Assembly (NCBI GenBank): GCA_905160935.1
Contig: CAJHZI010000705.1
Location: forward strand, 1,159,501-1,223,500
Length of the DNA: 64,000 nucleotides
Source: Enchytraeus crypticus
Taxonomy: Eukaryota > Annelida > Clitellata > Enchytraeida > Enchytraeidae
Reading direction: 5' to 3'
The position numbers and the translations under genes are program-made. Below the pieces are notes generated by a model. That model searched no databases and was not told where the DNA came from. It saw only the letters and a program-made list of their open reading frames with translations. How positions within the stretch are numbered: the stretch's first letter is position 1; every line of letters begins with the position of its first letter. Below, piece by piece: positions 32,887 through 42,585 of this stretch.

Positions 32887-33830
32887 GACTAATTATTTTA
32901 TAATCTGCAGAAATAGAAATATAGAATTATTACAGAACTACAGAGAACGACAATATTAAATTAATATAACAAATAAATAAATAAATATGGGTTTAACGTC
33001 TGCTTTCTGCTCATGCAAAGAGATGTCAGACACAAACACTGAATTCTCGTCTGACGAATTCCTCCAAGGTGCTTCTATGCGTTGACCATCAGATTGCATC
33101 AGACGTGATATAGCAGTTGCACAAAACTCAAAATAAATACTAGAGAATAAGGAATGCAAAATAAGTTATATATTCAAGATTCCATGGTAGATATATCTCA
33201 CAGTTCAGATGGTTGCCAGAAACTATCAATCATTAAGACATTAAGTATTAAAGTATTACATTATAATTACAGCCTGACCCATTGATAGTTGTGCAGCAAC
33301 ACTGGATCTTTCAGCAAACTATCATAGAATCGGTACATCATATTGAAGTCCCTGACTTCATCCTTGGGTGAGAAAACGGACGTTAAACCTGTATTGCTAT
33401 AGGTGAAAAGTAGATTTTAAAAATATTAAATTAGCAACTAATGAGCTACGCACACTTATCTAAATAGAGACCTACTAAATACAAAGCGAAAATTTCTGCC
33501 TAATCATAATAATCTACACATTATGCTCAAAAATAAAATTAAAAAAATTAAAACTAACCGATTACCATTGAAGGAAAAACATGAAAGATTCGCTATTGGC
33601 CTTGCCGCCAATTTTCACATCAATGGACGGATAATCTAAAATGCAAATATAAATTTTTCAAGTTTCCGCGATCTTAATTAAAGTGTTATTTAAAGATTAA
33701 TTTCGCGTTAATCTAATCAAATCTATCCTAATTTCCTAATCATTCCACCATCATAGTTAAATCAACAAAGAGATCGTGGGCGTGGTCACAGGGCGGAGCT
33801 TGTGAAAACTATTTTTATCTTTGTTTTAAA
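32887..33830. other. Upstream flank of ANKRD50
   Basis: This should hold the non-coding 5' exon and promoter. A family B-like scrap ('ccttgggtgagaaaacggacgtt') lies near 33,360-33,392. Opposed CCAAT motifs at about 33,592-33,612 could belong to a promoter. No first exon can be fixed. Confidence 0.4.
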
Positions 33831-34062
33831 GTAAACACGCATTATAGTGAATAATCAACTACGTTGATATCTATCACTTTTAAAACTGCATGTTTAATCC
33901 GTTAGGCAATTTAGACCATTTTCCATATAACCAATCCAGTGAATGTCCGAGATTTTACTCTCAGATCAGCGCGGCTGGGATTTGAACCCACGAGGGTTCA
34001 ATTCACGTCAGGATTTGTCATTTAAAACTTCAAGACGTTACCCCTACGCTATTTAGACATTC
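33831..34062 (-). repeat. SINE-like family A copy, reverse
   Basis: Near full length: 'gtaaacacgcattatagtga', 'acgttgatatctatcact', 'tcagatcagcgcggctggga', 'tttgaacccacgagggttc', 'acgttacccctacgctattt'. Confidence 0.88.
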
Positions 34063-34596
34063 TAAATAGAAAAATTTTACTCCAGTGTTCTGCCAAATAG
34101 CAGATCCTAAATTGATTCTATGTACCTTTTTCATACTCATATGTAGTATCCCTTCTATAGATCGTAAAGGAGCTAAGAAATAGGCCTGCTTATAATAGCT
34201 CGAAGAATATTTTTATTATGATAGCATACTTCAAAATATTCTAGATCATTTATGGCGGGTTCTCTACAGACACAAAACACAATAATACTTAGGTCCATAG
34301 AGTAAAGAAAAACATTATTTTAAAGATCTTTGCTTAGGTCTATAGTACTTAATAATTCTGAGTAACTGATTAATAGCAAAAGTAAAAATAAAAACCTATT
34401 AGTCAATAATAATCGAGGTCTACTAGGCGTCACTTTTTCGGACACTATAATATATTATAAAGTTCTCACTCCGCCAATCTCGATCCATCTCAAGAGTCAT
34501 AAGGCCTATATATTTCAGCATCAGTTCTACGATGAGTCTGCCTTGACAAAGGTAGGGTAATCTTTGGTAAAGTATGTCTAACAATATATTCCATGG
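34063..34596. other. No gene seen
   Basis: AT-rich. A scrap like the family C 3' end ('agtgttctgccaaatagcag') occurs near 34,083-34,110. Confidence 0.45.
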
Positions 34597-34887
34597 ATGC
34601 ATGGCTCAGTTATCTCTACTGTGGTTAACGTCATAAACTTTTAAATGACAGATCCTAAGGTGAATTGATCTCTCGTGGGTTCGATTCCCGGCTGAGCTGA
34701 TCTGAGATTAAAAATCTGGGAATTCACTGGACTGCATATGGTTACACGAAAAATGGACTAAATTAACTGCCTAACGCGGCTAACGGTTTAAACATTTGCA
34801 TGGTGTTTAAAGTGATATATAGCTATCAACATTCATGTACATGTAGGCCTATAGTTGATCATTTCACTATAGGGCCTAATGCGTGTG
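34597..34887 (+). repeat. SINE-like family A copy
   Basis: 'atgcatggctcagttatctc' replaces the usual start. It is followed by 'acgtcataaacttttaaatg', box-B-like 'gggttcgattccc', 'ggctgagctgatctgag' and the 'ctaacggtttaaacat' end block, with small insertions. Confidence 0.82.
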
Positions 34888-35057
34888 GCTAATCTGTAGT
34901 TACGCGGAAGAGGTAGGGAAGGAACATATTAGTTTTTCAGCATATTCCTCGAACTAAAATAACATGTGGGGCCTATTCACGAGTCTAGCTTTATGATAGG
35001 CACAGGCAAAGTAATTAAACTATGTGTTGTAGTTCCAAGTACTCACATGTTACGCCT

Positions 35058-35600
35058 ATATGAAGTCTTTGCACTGGCAAAAGATTAAAGAGCGTATCAT
35101 TTACAAAACAGCTTCGTTAACCTATAAGTCCATCACCATCCCTGGACAAACGTGTATGTCTCACTTGATTAAAGTGATGCAGCCTGCTATTACTCGATCT
35201 TCTAAGTTAATTACTCTTGTGAGACCTAGCTTACCTTCACGCTCTAATCTAACTAATCGTTCTTTCCAGCATGCTGCACCTCAGATCTGGAATTCTCTTC
35301 CATCCAATCTTCGAAAATCTTCATTTGAATCTTTGCTTTCCTATGAGCAGTTCCATAAGCAGTTGAAGACCTATCTTTTCCAGCTCTCTTTTCCATCCAG
35401 TGTCCATGAGCAGCGACCTGCGCCTAAACCACCTGTTCTTGAACTCCCTTTACTTTGGACTGAATTTCTGGATTTTGGAATTTGCACCGTTTTTGGACCA
35501 TCTTTTTTTGCTCGCCGGCTTGATTTTGTCTCAATAGTGCTCGATGTTGTCATTGATGACTAGCACTCTAACTGTTGTTATTATTATGTTATTATGTTGT
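35058..35600 (+). pseudogene. 3' end of a CR1/L2-like LINE (5' truncated)
   Basis: An open frame at 35,060-35,563 starts inside the C-terminal region of a non-LTR reverse transcriptase. It begins 'LHWQKIKERIIYKTASLTYK', then has 'RSNLTNRSFQHAAPQIWNSL' and 'FHKQLKTYLF'. The 'LHWLPVKxRIxYK' plus 'AAPxLWNSLP' signature is typical of the CR1/L2/Rex group (known). The fingers, palm and endonuclease are absent, so this is a dead 5'-truncated copy. The 3' UTR ends 'tagcactctaactgttgtt' and a TTA/GTT simple tail; the LTR element begins about 40 bp later. Confidence 0.88.
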
Positions 35601-35640
35601 AGAGAAATATTCATAATCTTGTACATTTGTCAACTAATAT

Positions 35641-37752
35641 TATAAGAAATCTGGTTTGTGTACTGTGAAGCCATTGTAGTGCTATTTTTTCATTCAGTTT
35701 TAATATATTTAAAGTGATTTAAGAAATTGAAATTTTATTCCATATTCATGGCTGGCTCTGTGAGAGCGGGAACATTTATCTTTTGTTGCACTATTACAAG
35801 TGTTGGTTTCAATTTATAGCACTTAACAAGTAATCTCGAGTTATATTTACTATTAAAAATCACTGTAAATTGCTCTGAACTGTACCATGTACAAGATGTG
35901 TATTATTTCAAATCGCTATTTGTGCATTGAGAGATATTTTAATAAATTGTATATTGTAAACTGATATATAACGTGTAATTTAGTCTTAAAGTAAGGTGGG
36001 AATAAAAGATGATTTGACGTTTCACTATAATGTAGCGCAACTAAATGTGTTGCATATTTTATTTCTTACCCATATGTTTGGAATTAAATTTATTGGCACT
36101 CATGTTTGTATTTAGATGTTTAAATTGATCTTTATGCATCAAGACTTGTATTCATTTCAGCGTATGTTCATTAGAATTTATTTTGCGTTAGAATTGCAAG
36201 GTTATGAAACGAGGATATTAAAATAAGTAATGAGGAAATGCAAATTAATATGTCATTAGAAGTTTAACCTTCATATATTGAGATATGATCTTTGCTTATT
36301 GGTGTATTCATGTAAAAACTGATGTTAAATTAAATATGATATGACATTCAGTAAAAACAGTAGATTATGTAAAGTAATAATAGAAATTATATGCATAAGA
36401 TACATGCATGCAACGCAACCACTCGTGGGGGTTGGGTGGAGAAATGCTTATGAAGAGCTTAATTCTGATTGGCTGTTGAGCATGGCCTCAGTCAAGACTA
36501 TATGACCAGAGAACAGGCTATAGAATTTTAGTTCACTCCTGAACTCTGGCATGTGTGGAATTACTAGCTGAACTTGTCTAAAGATAATTCTGAATGAATT
36601 ATTGCGACAAACACATAAACTAGTAGATTCCATACAAGCTTCTGAACTTCTGATTGCATTCGTAGAAAGTACTGCTATTATGCACCTTCTATAGGTCGGT
36701 GATAGTTAGCACGAAAAATACGAAATCTATATTGAAACGATTGTGCCTCACGGGATTGCAGATTTTGTGTGGAATCGTCGTCTAACCTTCAATGAGTTGG
36801 TTAACCACGATCCATTTCAATATCTCAATCCATTGAATGTAAAAATCCTCGATTGTACCAGAAACGCCGATTACTAGAGATCTAGATAAGCGTTTTCTCG
36901 TCAATTCAGGTGAATAGCTGCGTTTACAACACTTTGTGTTGGCAGTGAAGATAGAAGACTGAAAATTGAAGAAAGAAATTGAAGAGGAAGACAGAATCAG
37001 AAAAGAGCGAAATTCTACGAAGAATACTGATTTTCTAGTGCCTAATCTAGATAGGTGTTGCTTTCATAGATTTCAGCTATACAACTACAATTCTGAATTC
37101 TGCGGGAAACGCAATTTACTAGTTGCCTACTCTAGTTAAGCGTCTTTTCCACAGATTTAACTGAACGACTGTGAAATAACACGTCACGTGTTCACAGTCA
37201 TACTAAAGAAGAAAAAGGGAAAGTATCAAATCATATAAGCGAGGAGTGCCTTGAAGCCAATAACTCGTTCCCATTTTCTCTCTCTTATTTTGATTGCAAG
37301 TACAGACATTTAACTAACTAATTGTAAGTAGACTGACTTTACATTTATCGCCTATTTTTAGCATTTTATTAATTGTTACATATTGTTAGTTTAATATTCT
37401 ATGCTATCTTTATGTTTAATGTTTTAACTCGTTATATTGCTATCGTATTTCTTTGTTAATAATAAATCGTTTGAGATAATAAATCACTGGTTTTTGTGTC
37501 AATTTTCTAATTTAGTTAGAATCTATACAAATAATACACAAATACTATAATTTATCATACATTGAACGAATAAGCATGAGTTCTGTTCACAGCAGCTCCA
37601 GTCTTATTGATTTAGCCTCTAACTGGCTATATGAGCAAGACATCCTTGCATCCTCAAGATTAATACCGCCTAAGCATGAAGAGTTGGAAAAATCGAACCC
37701 ACGACTCCATTTCCAAACTCCTATAACGGAGAGAGGATTGGAGAACTCAATA
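35641..37752 (+). repeat. 5' LTR
   Basis: It contains a TATA-like 'tataag' at 37,234, AATAAA at 37,461 and 37,478, and the start codon of the Gag ORF at 37,576. The inferred order is U3 to about 37,260, R to about 37,500, then U5. LTR ends read TAT...ATA rather than TG...CA. Confidence 0.92.
37178..37239 (+). promoter_or_regulatory. LTR promoter: palindrome plus TATA-like box
   Basis: A 15-bp palindrome AACACGTCACGTGTT (37,178-37,192), containing an E-box CACGTG and a CRE-like ACGTCA, is nested in a wider GACTGTGA...TCACAGTC inverted repeat. TATAAG follows at 37,234. The same arrangement exists in the 3' LTR. Promoter function is inferred. Confidence 0.55.
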
Positions 37753-40700
37753 ATTGGCGCCCAATGTGGGGCAGCTCGAGCTGATCAAAAGATCAACGTG
37801 CAAGAGAGGCGGTATATTGCAGGAGGACACCATGGATCAATCCTGGAGAATCTAGGAAGCTCGGAATCTCGGAAAGCTAAGATTCAGGATGAGATGCATT
37901 ATCAAGGAGGATCTAGGAGTCGCTTGGACAATCTAGGAAACACTGGATTTCTAAGGACCAGGACTCTAGAGCTGGATCGATCAGGAGAATGGAGGAAATC
38001 TAGGAATATCTCAGGAGGACATCATGGATCGATCAAGGAAATCCTAGGAAGCTCGGAATCTAGGAAAGCTATGATTCACGAAGAACAGGAATATCTAGGA
38101 GGATCTACTAATCGAATGGACGATCAAGGAAAATCAGGATTTCAGGTGACCAGGACTCATGAGGAGTTGAATCTGCTAGGAGAATCATGGAGATCTAGAA
38201 ATCTAAGGAGTCTGGATGATTATGGAGACTCGAATTCGACATGTTATAGAGAACTACAATTCAGCGGAGATAGAGGAATACACAGAAAAACTACAGAAGA
38301 ACCAAAAGAGCAGAAATATTATGGAATCCGGCAGGAGCTGCAATTTGATCAAAGATCTGAAAATGCAGCAGAAGAGAAATTAACCAGGGCTCCAGTAGGC
38401 ATTCACGAATACGTAAGGGAGCATGAGAATTACAGCGAAGGAAGACAATTTGGGGTAAATAGATGGGACGAAATGCAAGAAATGAGAGAACTGCCGCGAT
38501 ATGCAACAAATGAAAATCCGAGACTTTCACTTCAGCCACAGAGAAGAGAGAGAATCTTAGTATCTAGCATGATTCCGGAAGGAGAAGCCCACAGATACTA
38601 CAATACATATATGATTGAAGAAGATGGAAGAAAATACATCAAAGCTACACCTAGTGGCGAGATATTGTTCAAAGTACCAGAAATGCAGGAATTTGAATCT
38701 AGGGTCAGCCAAGACCCAGAGCTAATTGATTCACGAAGAAACTTCAATGAGCTATACATTGATGACCGAATGGAGTGCCACGAGAATAAACCAATCCATA
38801 ATAGAGATGAAGGATATAATAGAGATGAAGGATTTCAGCACAGTCATTACGTAACCAGACACGCGTCACCGATTGAACCTGTTAACAGGCGGCATTCAAT
38901 TCAACTGAACGAGGGCCGTGATAATTGGAGTGAGGGAAGGAGAAATGCGCCCGCAAATCAATTTGCCAATCACGGAGCTCGTTACATAACAAATGAATAC
39001 ATGAAGCCGACAAGTGAGAGAAGAATAAACGGAAATGAAATAACTCTGCAGCCCTTTGCGAGACCGGTGCCATATATCAAGCAAGAAGAAACTAGATATG
39101 GAAAAATGGCAAAACCGACAAAATCTATGAACTCTGAGAAATTTGATCCACAACAAGAATTAGCTGAAGAAGAAGCAGATATCCAATTAACAGCAAAGAA
39201 AGATATAAGTGAGGAAAAGAATAAAAGAAATACGCCTCGGAGGCAAATGATAAATTGTGACAAATACGACGGCAACAGTTCGCTTTCTGTATTTCTTAGC
39301 AACTTTCAGATATGTGCAAGATACAATAAATGGGATGAAGAAGAAAAAGCTACATTCTTGCAATTATCATTAAAGGGTGGCGCTGCTATATATTTTAACT
39401 CGAAAGCACATGAGGAGATGAATTTCCAGGATATTGTCAATGTTCTGAAAACGAGATACGGTGAAGGAAACCAGACGATACTTTATCGAACTCAACTTCG
39501 TACCTTGAGGAAAGCTAAAAGCGACACGCTTAGCACATTATATGCAGAAGTTGCAAGATTAATTGCACTGGCTTATCCGTCTGAGCAATCATCCGTAACT
39601 GAAGAACTCGCTATAGACGCTTTCTTAGCTGCAATCGACGATAGAGACATGGAGATAAGAATTCGTGATAAATTTCCGCAAACGCTTGATCAGGCATATC
39701 AACTTGCATTAATAATTGAAAGCTATTCTAAGAAGTATCTTTTAGAAGATAAACTGGCATCGGATAAGCGATTCAGAGCGATACAGTCAACCGAATTCAA
39801 TGAGAAGTCAACACACAATCAGAACAAACAAGCAAAGAGAAATTCAATCAGCCGTGACGAGTCCTTGAATAGACTGCAAGGCGATGACATGTGTCAGAAT
39901 AGAGAAGTTAACAACCAAGCCATATATCACGCGAGAGACGGTAATATGAAGGATGAACACAGTGACATATCAAGAGCCGACCATTATAGTGGAAGCCGCA
40001 ATCGTGTAAACCTGCCACAATCTCGTAATCAATACAACGTATATCATGAGCAAACATCACGCTCATTAAGAGACGACAGGCAGGACCATTCGGGTTATGC
40101 GGGTAGGAATCATCCAATTAACCAACGGGGTTACGAGAGAATGAATAGGGGAAGGGATGATAATAATCAAGGTAGGAGAAGTAATTTCTACCGAATTAAT
40201 GCAGTAGGTGTGTCAAGTGAGATAAGAAACAAGAATAAAATAGGAATGCAGAAGGGAAACGATGAACATCCAACATATATACGAGCTGGTGTCGGTAAAA
40301 GAAAATTTGATTTTTTAATCGACACTGGTTCACATGAAAACATCATTCCATTGCATTGCATCAACAAAAAGTGGATTGTGCCATCTAATAAGGAATTGAA
40401 AGCAGCGAATAACACTAGAATTGAAATCGTTGGAGAAGTCAATGTTATCTTGAAAATTGGACGACTTAGGCTGCCAATCAATGCACTAGTTTCACATGAC
40501 ATCATAGAACCTGTCCTAGGGATCAAATTCCTAATTGACAACGGAGCGAACTGGAATTTTTCTAAAGGAGAAATCACAATCCATGAAGTTAGAATCACTC
40601 TTCACCAAGAAAAATCAGAAAAGCACCACAGAAATACTACAATGATCTGTAAGCGTACATATGAATCTATAATTAAAGAAGGACCTCCACGATCAATGGA

Positions 40701-41115
40701 TAAAGCGCCAGTGATTAAACAGGAAGGCCTCAAACTAATGAAGAAAACGGTGAGTTCTTCCTGTGAAGATTTTAAGAACCGAGAGAATTTTAACTATGGG
40801 AAGAGTATCGGCAGGTATAATCAACCCTCAACATATTTTAACCGTGGAAGAGTGACAGCTAATGAGCAGAGTGATTGCAGAAAAATTATCCCTGCTTGCA
40901 GAGCGATCGATTCAACGGGGCACTCAAAGATTAAAACTGTGAGAAGACGAAATGAAGCTGCTAACCAGAGAGTTAACAAATTCAGAGACGAAATGAATAG
41001 AGGTGTGAACGATCAGGCTTCAGTGCCAAGTGTCAGACGATTCAGTCAACGAAGTTGGCAAACAGAGGAAATGGAACGGCAGGGATTATCTAACAGCAGC
41101 TTAAAGGAACTGTAA
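37576..41115 (+). CDS. Gag-protease polyprotein of the LTR retrotransposon
   Basis: One uninterrupted frame of 1179 codons. Residues 1-59 are encoded inside the 5' LTR and residues about 60-66 by the PBS. Residues 81-143 and 145-208 are two diverged copies of a 63-residue unit sharing 'GGHHGSI' and 'LGSSESRKA'. Residues about 558-720 match retrotransposon Gag capsid folds: 'KYDGNSSLSVFLSNFQI', 'YRTQLRTLRKAKSDTL', 'ELAIDAFLAAI'. No CCHC zinc knuckle is present; an Arg/Asn/Gly-rich stretch (about 790-880) may bind RNA instead. A retropepsin-like domain has catalytic DTG at 916-918 and 'VLGIKFL' near 980. The first Met after the PBS is M107, a possible alternative start. The intact frame fits a recent insertion. 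Confidence 0.85.
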   Translation: MSSVHSSSSLIDLASNWLYEQDILASSRLIPPKHEELEKSNPRLHFQTPITERGLENSIIGAQCGAARADQKINVQERRYIAGGHHGSILENLGSSESRKAKIQDEMHYQGGSRSRLDNLGNTGFLRTRTLELDRSGEWRKSRNISGGHHGSIKEILGSSESRKAMIHEEQEYLGGSTNRMDDQGKSGFQVTRTHEELNLLGESWRSRNLRSLDDYGDSNSTCYRELQFSGDRGIHRKTTEEPKEQKYYGIRQELQFDQRSENAAEEKLTRAPVGIHEYVREHENYSEGRQFGVNRWDEMQEMRELPRYATNENPRLSLQPQRRERILVSSMIPEGEAHRYYNTYMIEEDGRKYIKATPSGEILFKVPEMQEFESRVSQDPELIDSRRNFNELYIDDRMECHENKPIHNRDEGYNRDEGFQHSHYVTRHASPIEPVNRRHSIQLNEGRDNWSEGRRNAPANQFANHGARYITNEYMKPTSERRINGNEITLQPFARPVPYIKQEETRYGKMAKPTKSMNSEKFDPQQELAEEEADIQLTAKKDISEEKNKRNTPRRQMINCDKYDGNSSLSVFLSNFQICARYNKWDEEEKATFLQLSLKGGAAIYFNSKAHEEMNFQDIVNVLKTRYGEGNQTILYRTQLRTLRKAKSDTLSTLYAEVARLIALAYPSEQSSVTEELAIDAFLAAIDDRDMEIRIRDKFPQTLDQAYQLALIIESYSKKYLLEDKLASDKRFRAIQSTEFNEKSTHNQNKQAKRNSISRDESLNRLQGDDMCQNREVNNQAIYHARDGNMKDEHSDISRADHYSGSRNRVNLPQSRNQYNVYHEQTSRSLRDDRQDHSGYAGRNHPINQRGYERMNRGRDDNNQGRRSNFYRINAVGVSSEIRNKNKIGMQKGNDEHPTYIRAGVGKRKFDFLIDTGSHENIIPLHCINKKWIVPSNKELKAANNTRIEIVGEVNVILKIGRLRLPINALVSHDIIEPVLGIKFLIDNGANWNFSKGEITIHEVRITLHQEKSEKHHRNTTMICKRTYESIIKEGPPRSMDKAPVIKQEGLKLMKKTVSSSCEDFKNRENFNYGKSIGRYNQPSTYFNRGRVTANEQSDCRKIIPACRAIDSTGHSKIKTVRRRNEAANQRVNKFRDEMNRGVNDQASVPSVRRFSQRSWQTEEMERQGLSNSSLKEL
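37755..37772 (+). promoter_or_regulatory. Primer-binding site (tRNA-Lys type)
   Basis: TGGCGCCCAATGTGGGGC sits 2 nt after the 5' LTR. TGGCGCC is the 5' part of PBSs complementary to lysine tRNA 3' ends (known). It is read in frame as part of the Gag ORF (residues about 60-66). Confidence 0.85.
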
Positions 41116-42568
41116 GGCAAGATTTATTTGACTTATAAACTATAGCCTTATATTGATAATACAAATTCCTTAGCTAAGATAATTTGGCAGTTTAGAGAGA
41201 TTGATCAATTGATATTTAACATTCACGATTATTGATTGAATTGCACAATTGTGGTGCAGAATATTGTTTCGCTTTCTATAAAGCATTAGATTATTATTGA
41301 GCAGTTCATGGTATTTTTTGGGCTCGCTAAACGTGTATCGAGAGATTGAAACAATGTTTTCAGCTTTGTATTGTGGAATTGTACTTTTACGCTGTACTAT
41401 TGTAGAGAATTTAAACTATATGCTTTTGAATTTAAGGGGTATGTTTTTACTCGCTAAAAATGTTCATTATCGTAATGTCTAAGTTAAGTTTTAAAGATTT
41501 TATGTGGACTCTTGTAGTATGATGACTTCTTAGGTGTTAAATTTTAAACTTAAAACATACCAATAGTCCATGAGGTTAAGTGTAAAGAGAAACACCAGAG
41601 AGAGAGAGAGAGAGAGAGAGAGATAAATTTAGAAGCGTTATGATAGCAGTGGGCTTAAATAAACAATTTAGGACCTAATTAGCATTGCTTATGCATATCT
41701 TGCTGCACATGTATAGCGTTAAATCGTGATACACTGCAAATACCGTGACGATTGCATTTATTGAGTAGATATTGAGAGAGCGAATTGTGTGTGTAGATAA
41801 CCTGCAACTTGAGCACATTTAAGACTTATTCTAAATTGCTATGCAGCATGATTAGCGCGTTTCTTGACTTGCTTGTGCTGAGTGGATAGTGCCGTGAATT
41901 GCACAGTTGCAGTGCGCAGATTGTATTAGTAAAAATGGTCAACAGCTTAAATGTGACATGTTTGTTACAACTCCAACTGGTTATGTAATCAGCATGGTTC
42001 GATACTAGTACACGTATTATGTAATCAGATAACAGTGGAGTTGACTTAAATTATAGACGCTTTTGAATTAAATGATGAAATTGTATCTCCAATTTAAATC
42101 TATTAAGATATGATTGCTATAAAGAGAGCAATAAAAGCAAGGAGGCAGTTAAATAAGACAATAGAGCGCAGTAGCTAATGCAACGATTGAGCATTTAGTT
42201 GTAATGCAATTGAGACTGCGAGCTGAAGAGCATGAATGAGGAAAATAGCAATAAATCTGATAACCTAGAGAATTACGGGAGCTATATAAACGAGATGGCA
42301 GAGAAGAGGACAAGAGTGGAGAGAAATTATAGAGATACGATATGTCTTTTATGGTTATTAAGTGACCTATTTTGCTAGAGATTTGTATTTCTTGTATATT
42401 TTTCGCTTAAGTATTAAGATTTCTAACCGTGAAGTTTTATGTGGACTGCGTTATGTACGAGTTTAGCGTTAAAATTTGTATAATAGCTTAGTTTGTGGAG
42501 ATTATAACATTAATGGCTTCAAGAATTTTTTAAAAAGTTTATTAAAATCGGGTAGTGCAGACCCTGGT
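41116..42568. other. Non-coding internal 3' region of the LTR element
   Basis: About 1.45 kb without a reverse transcriptase or integrase frame on either strand; the longest plus-strand frame is 61 codons. A (GA)n tract lies at 41,598-41,623. This is where pol would be expected in an autonomous element. Confidence 0.8.
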
Positions 42569-42582
42569 GAGAGAAGGGGGGG
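42569..42582 (+). promoter_or_regulatory. Polypurine tract
   Basis: 'gagagaaggggggg' directly before 'tgg' and the 3' LTR, the expected place and composition for the plus-strand primer. Confidence 0.85.
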
Positions 42583-42585
42583 TGG

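Noticed and set aside
36448..36633. 61-codon minus-strand frame repeated at 43,393-43,578
   Set aside because: It is duplicated only because it lies in the LTR; no start context or domain suggests a real LTR-encoded antisense protein, though expression data could change this.
38291..40598. Antisense frames of 60-136 codons within the Gag-protease region
   Set aside because: They are shadows of the intact plus-strand ORF and show no domain.
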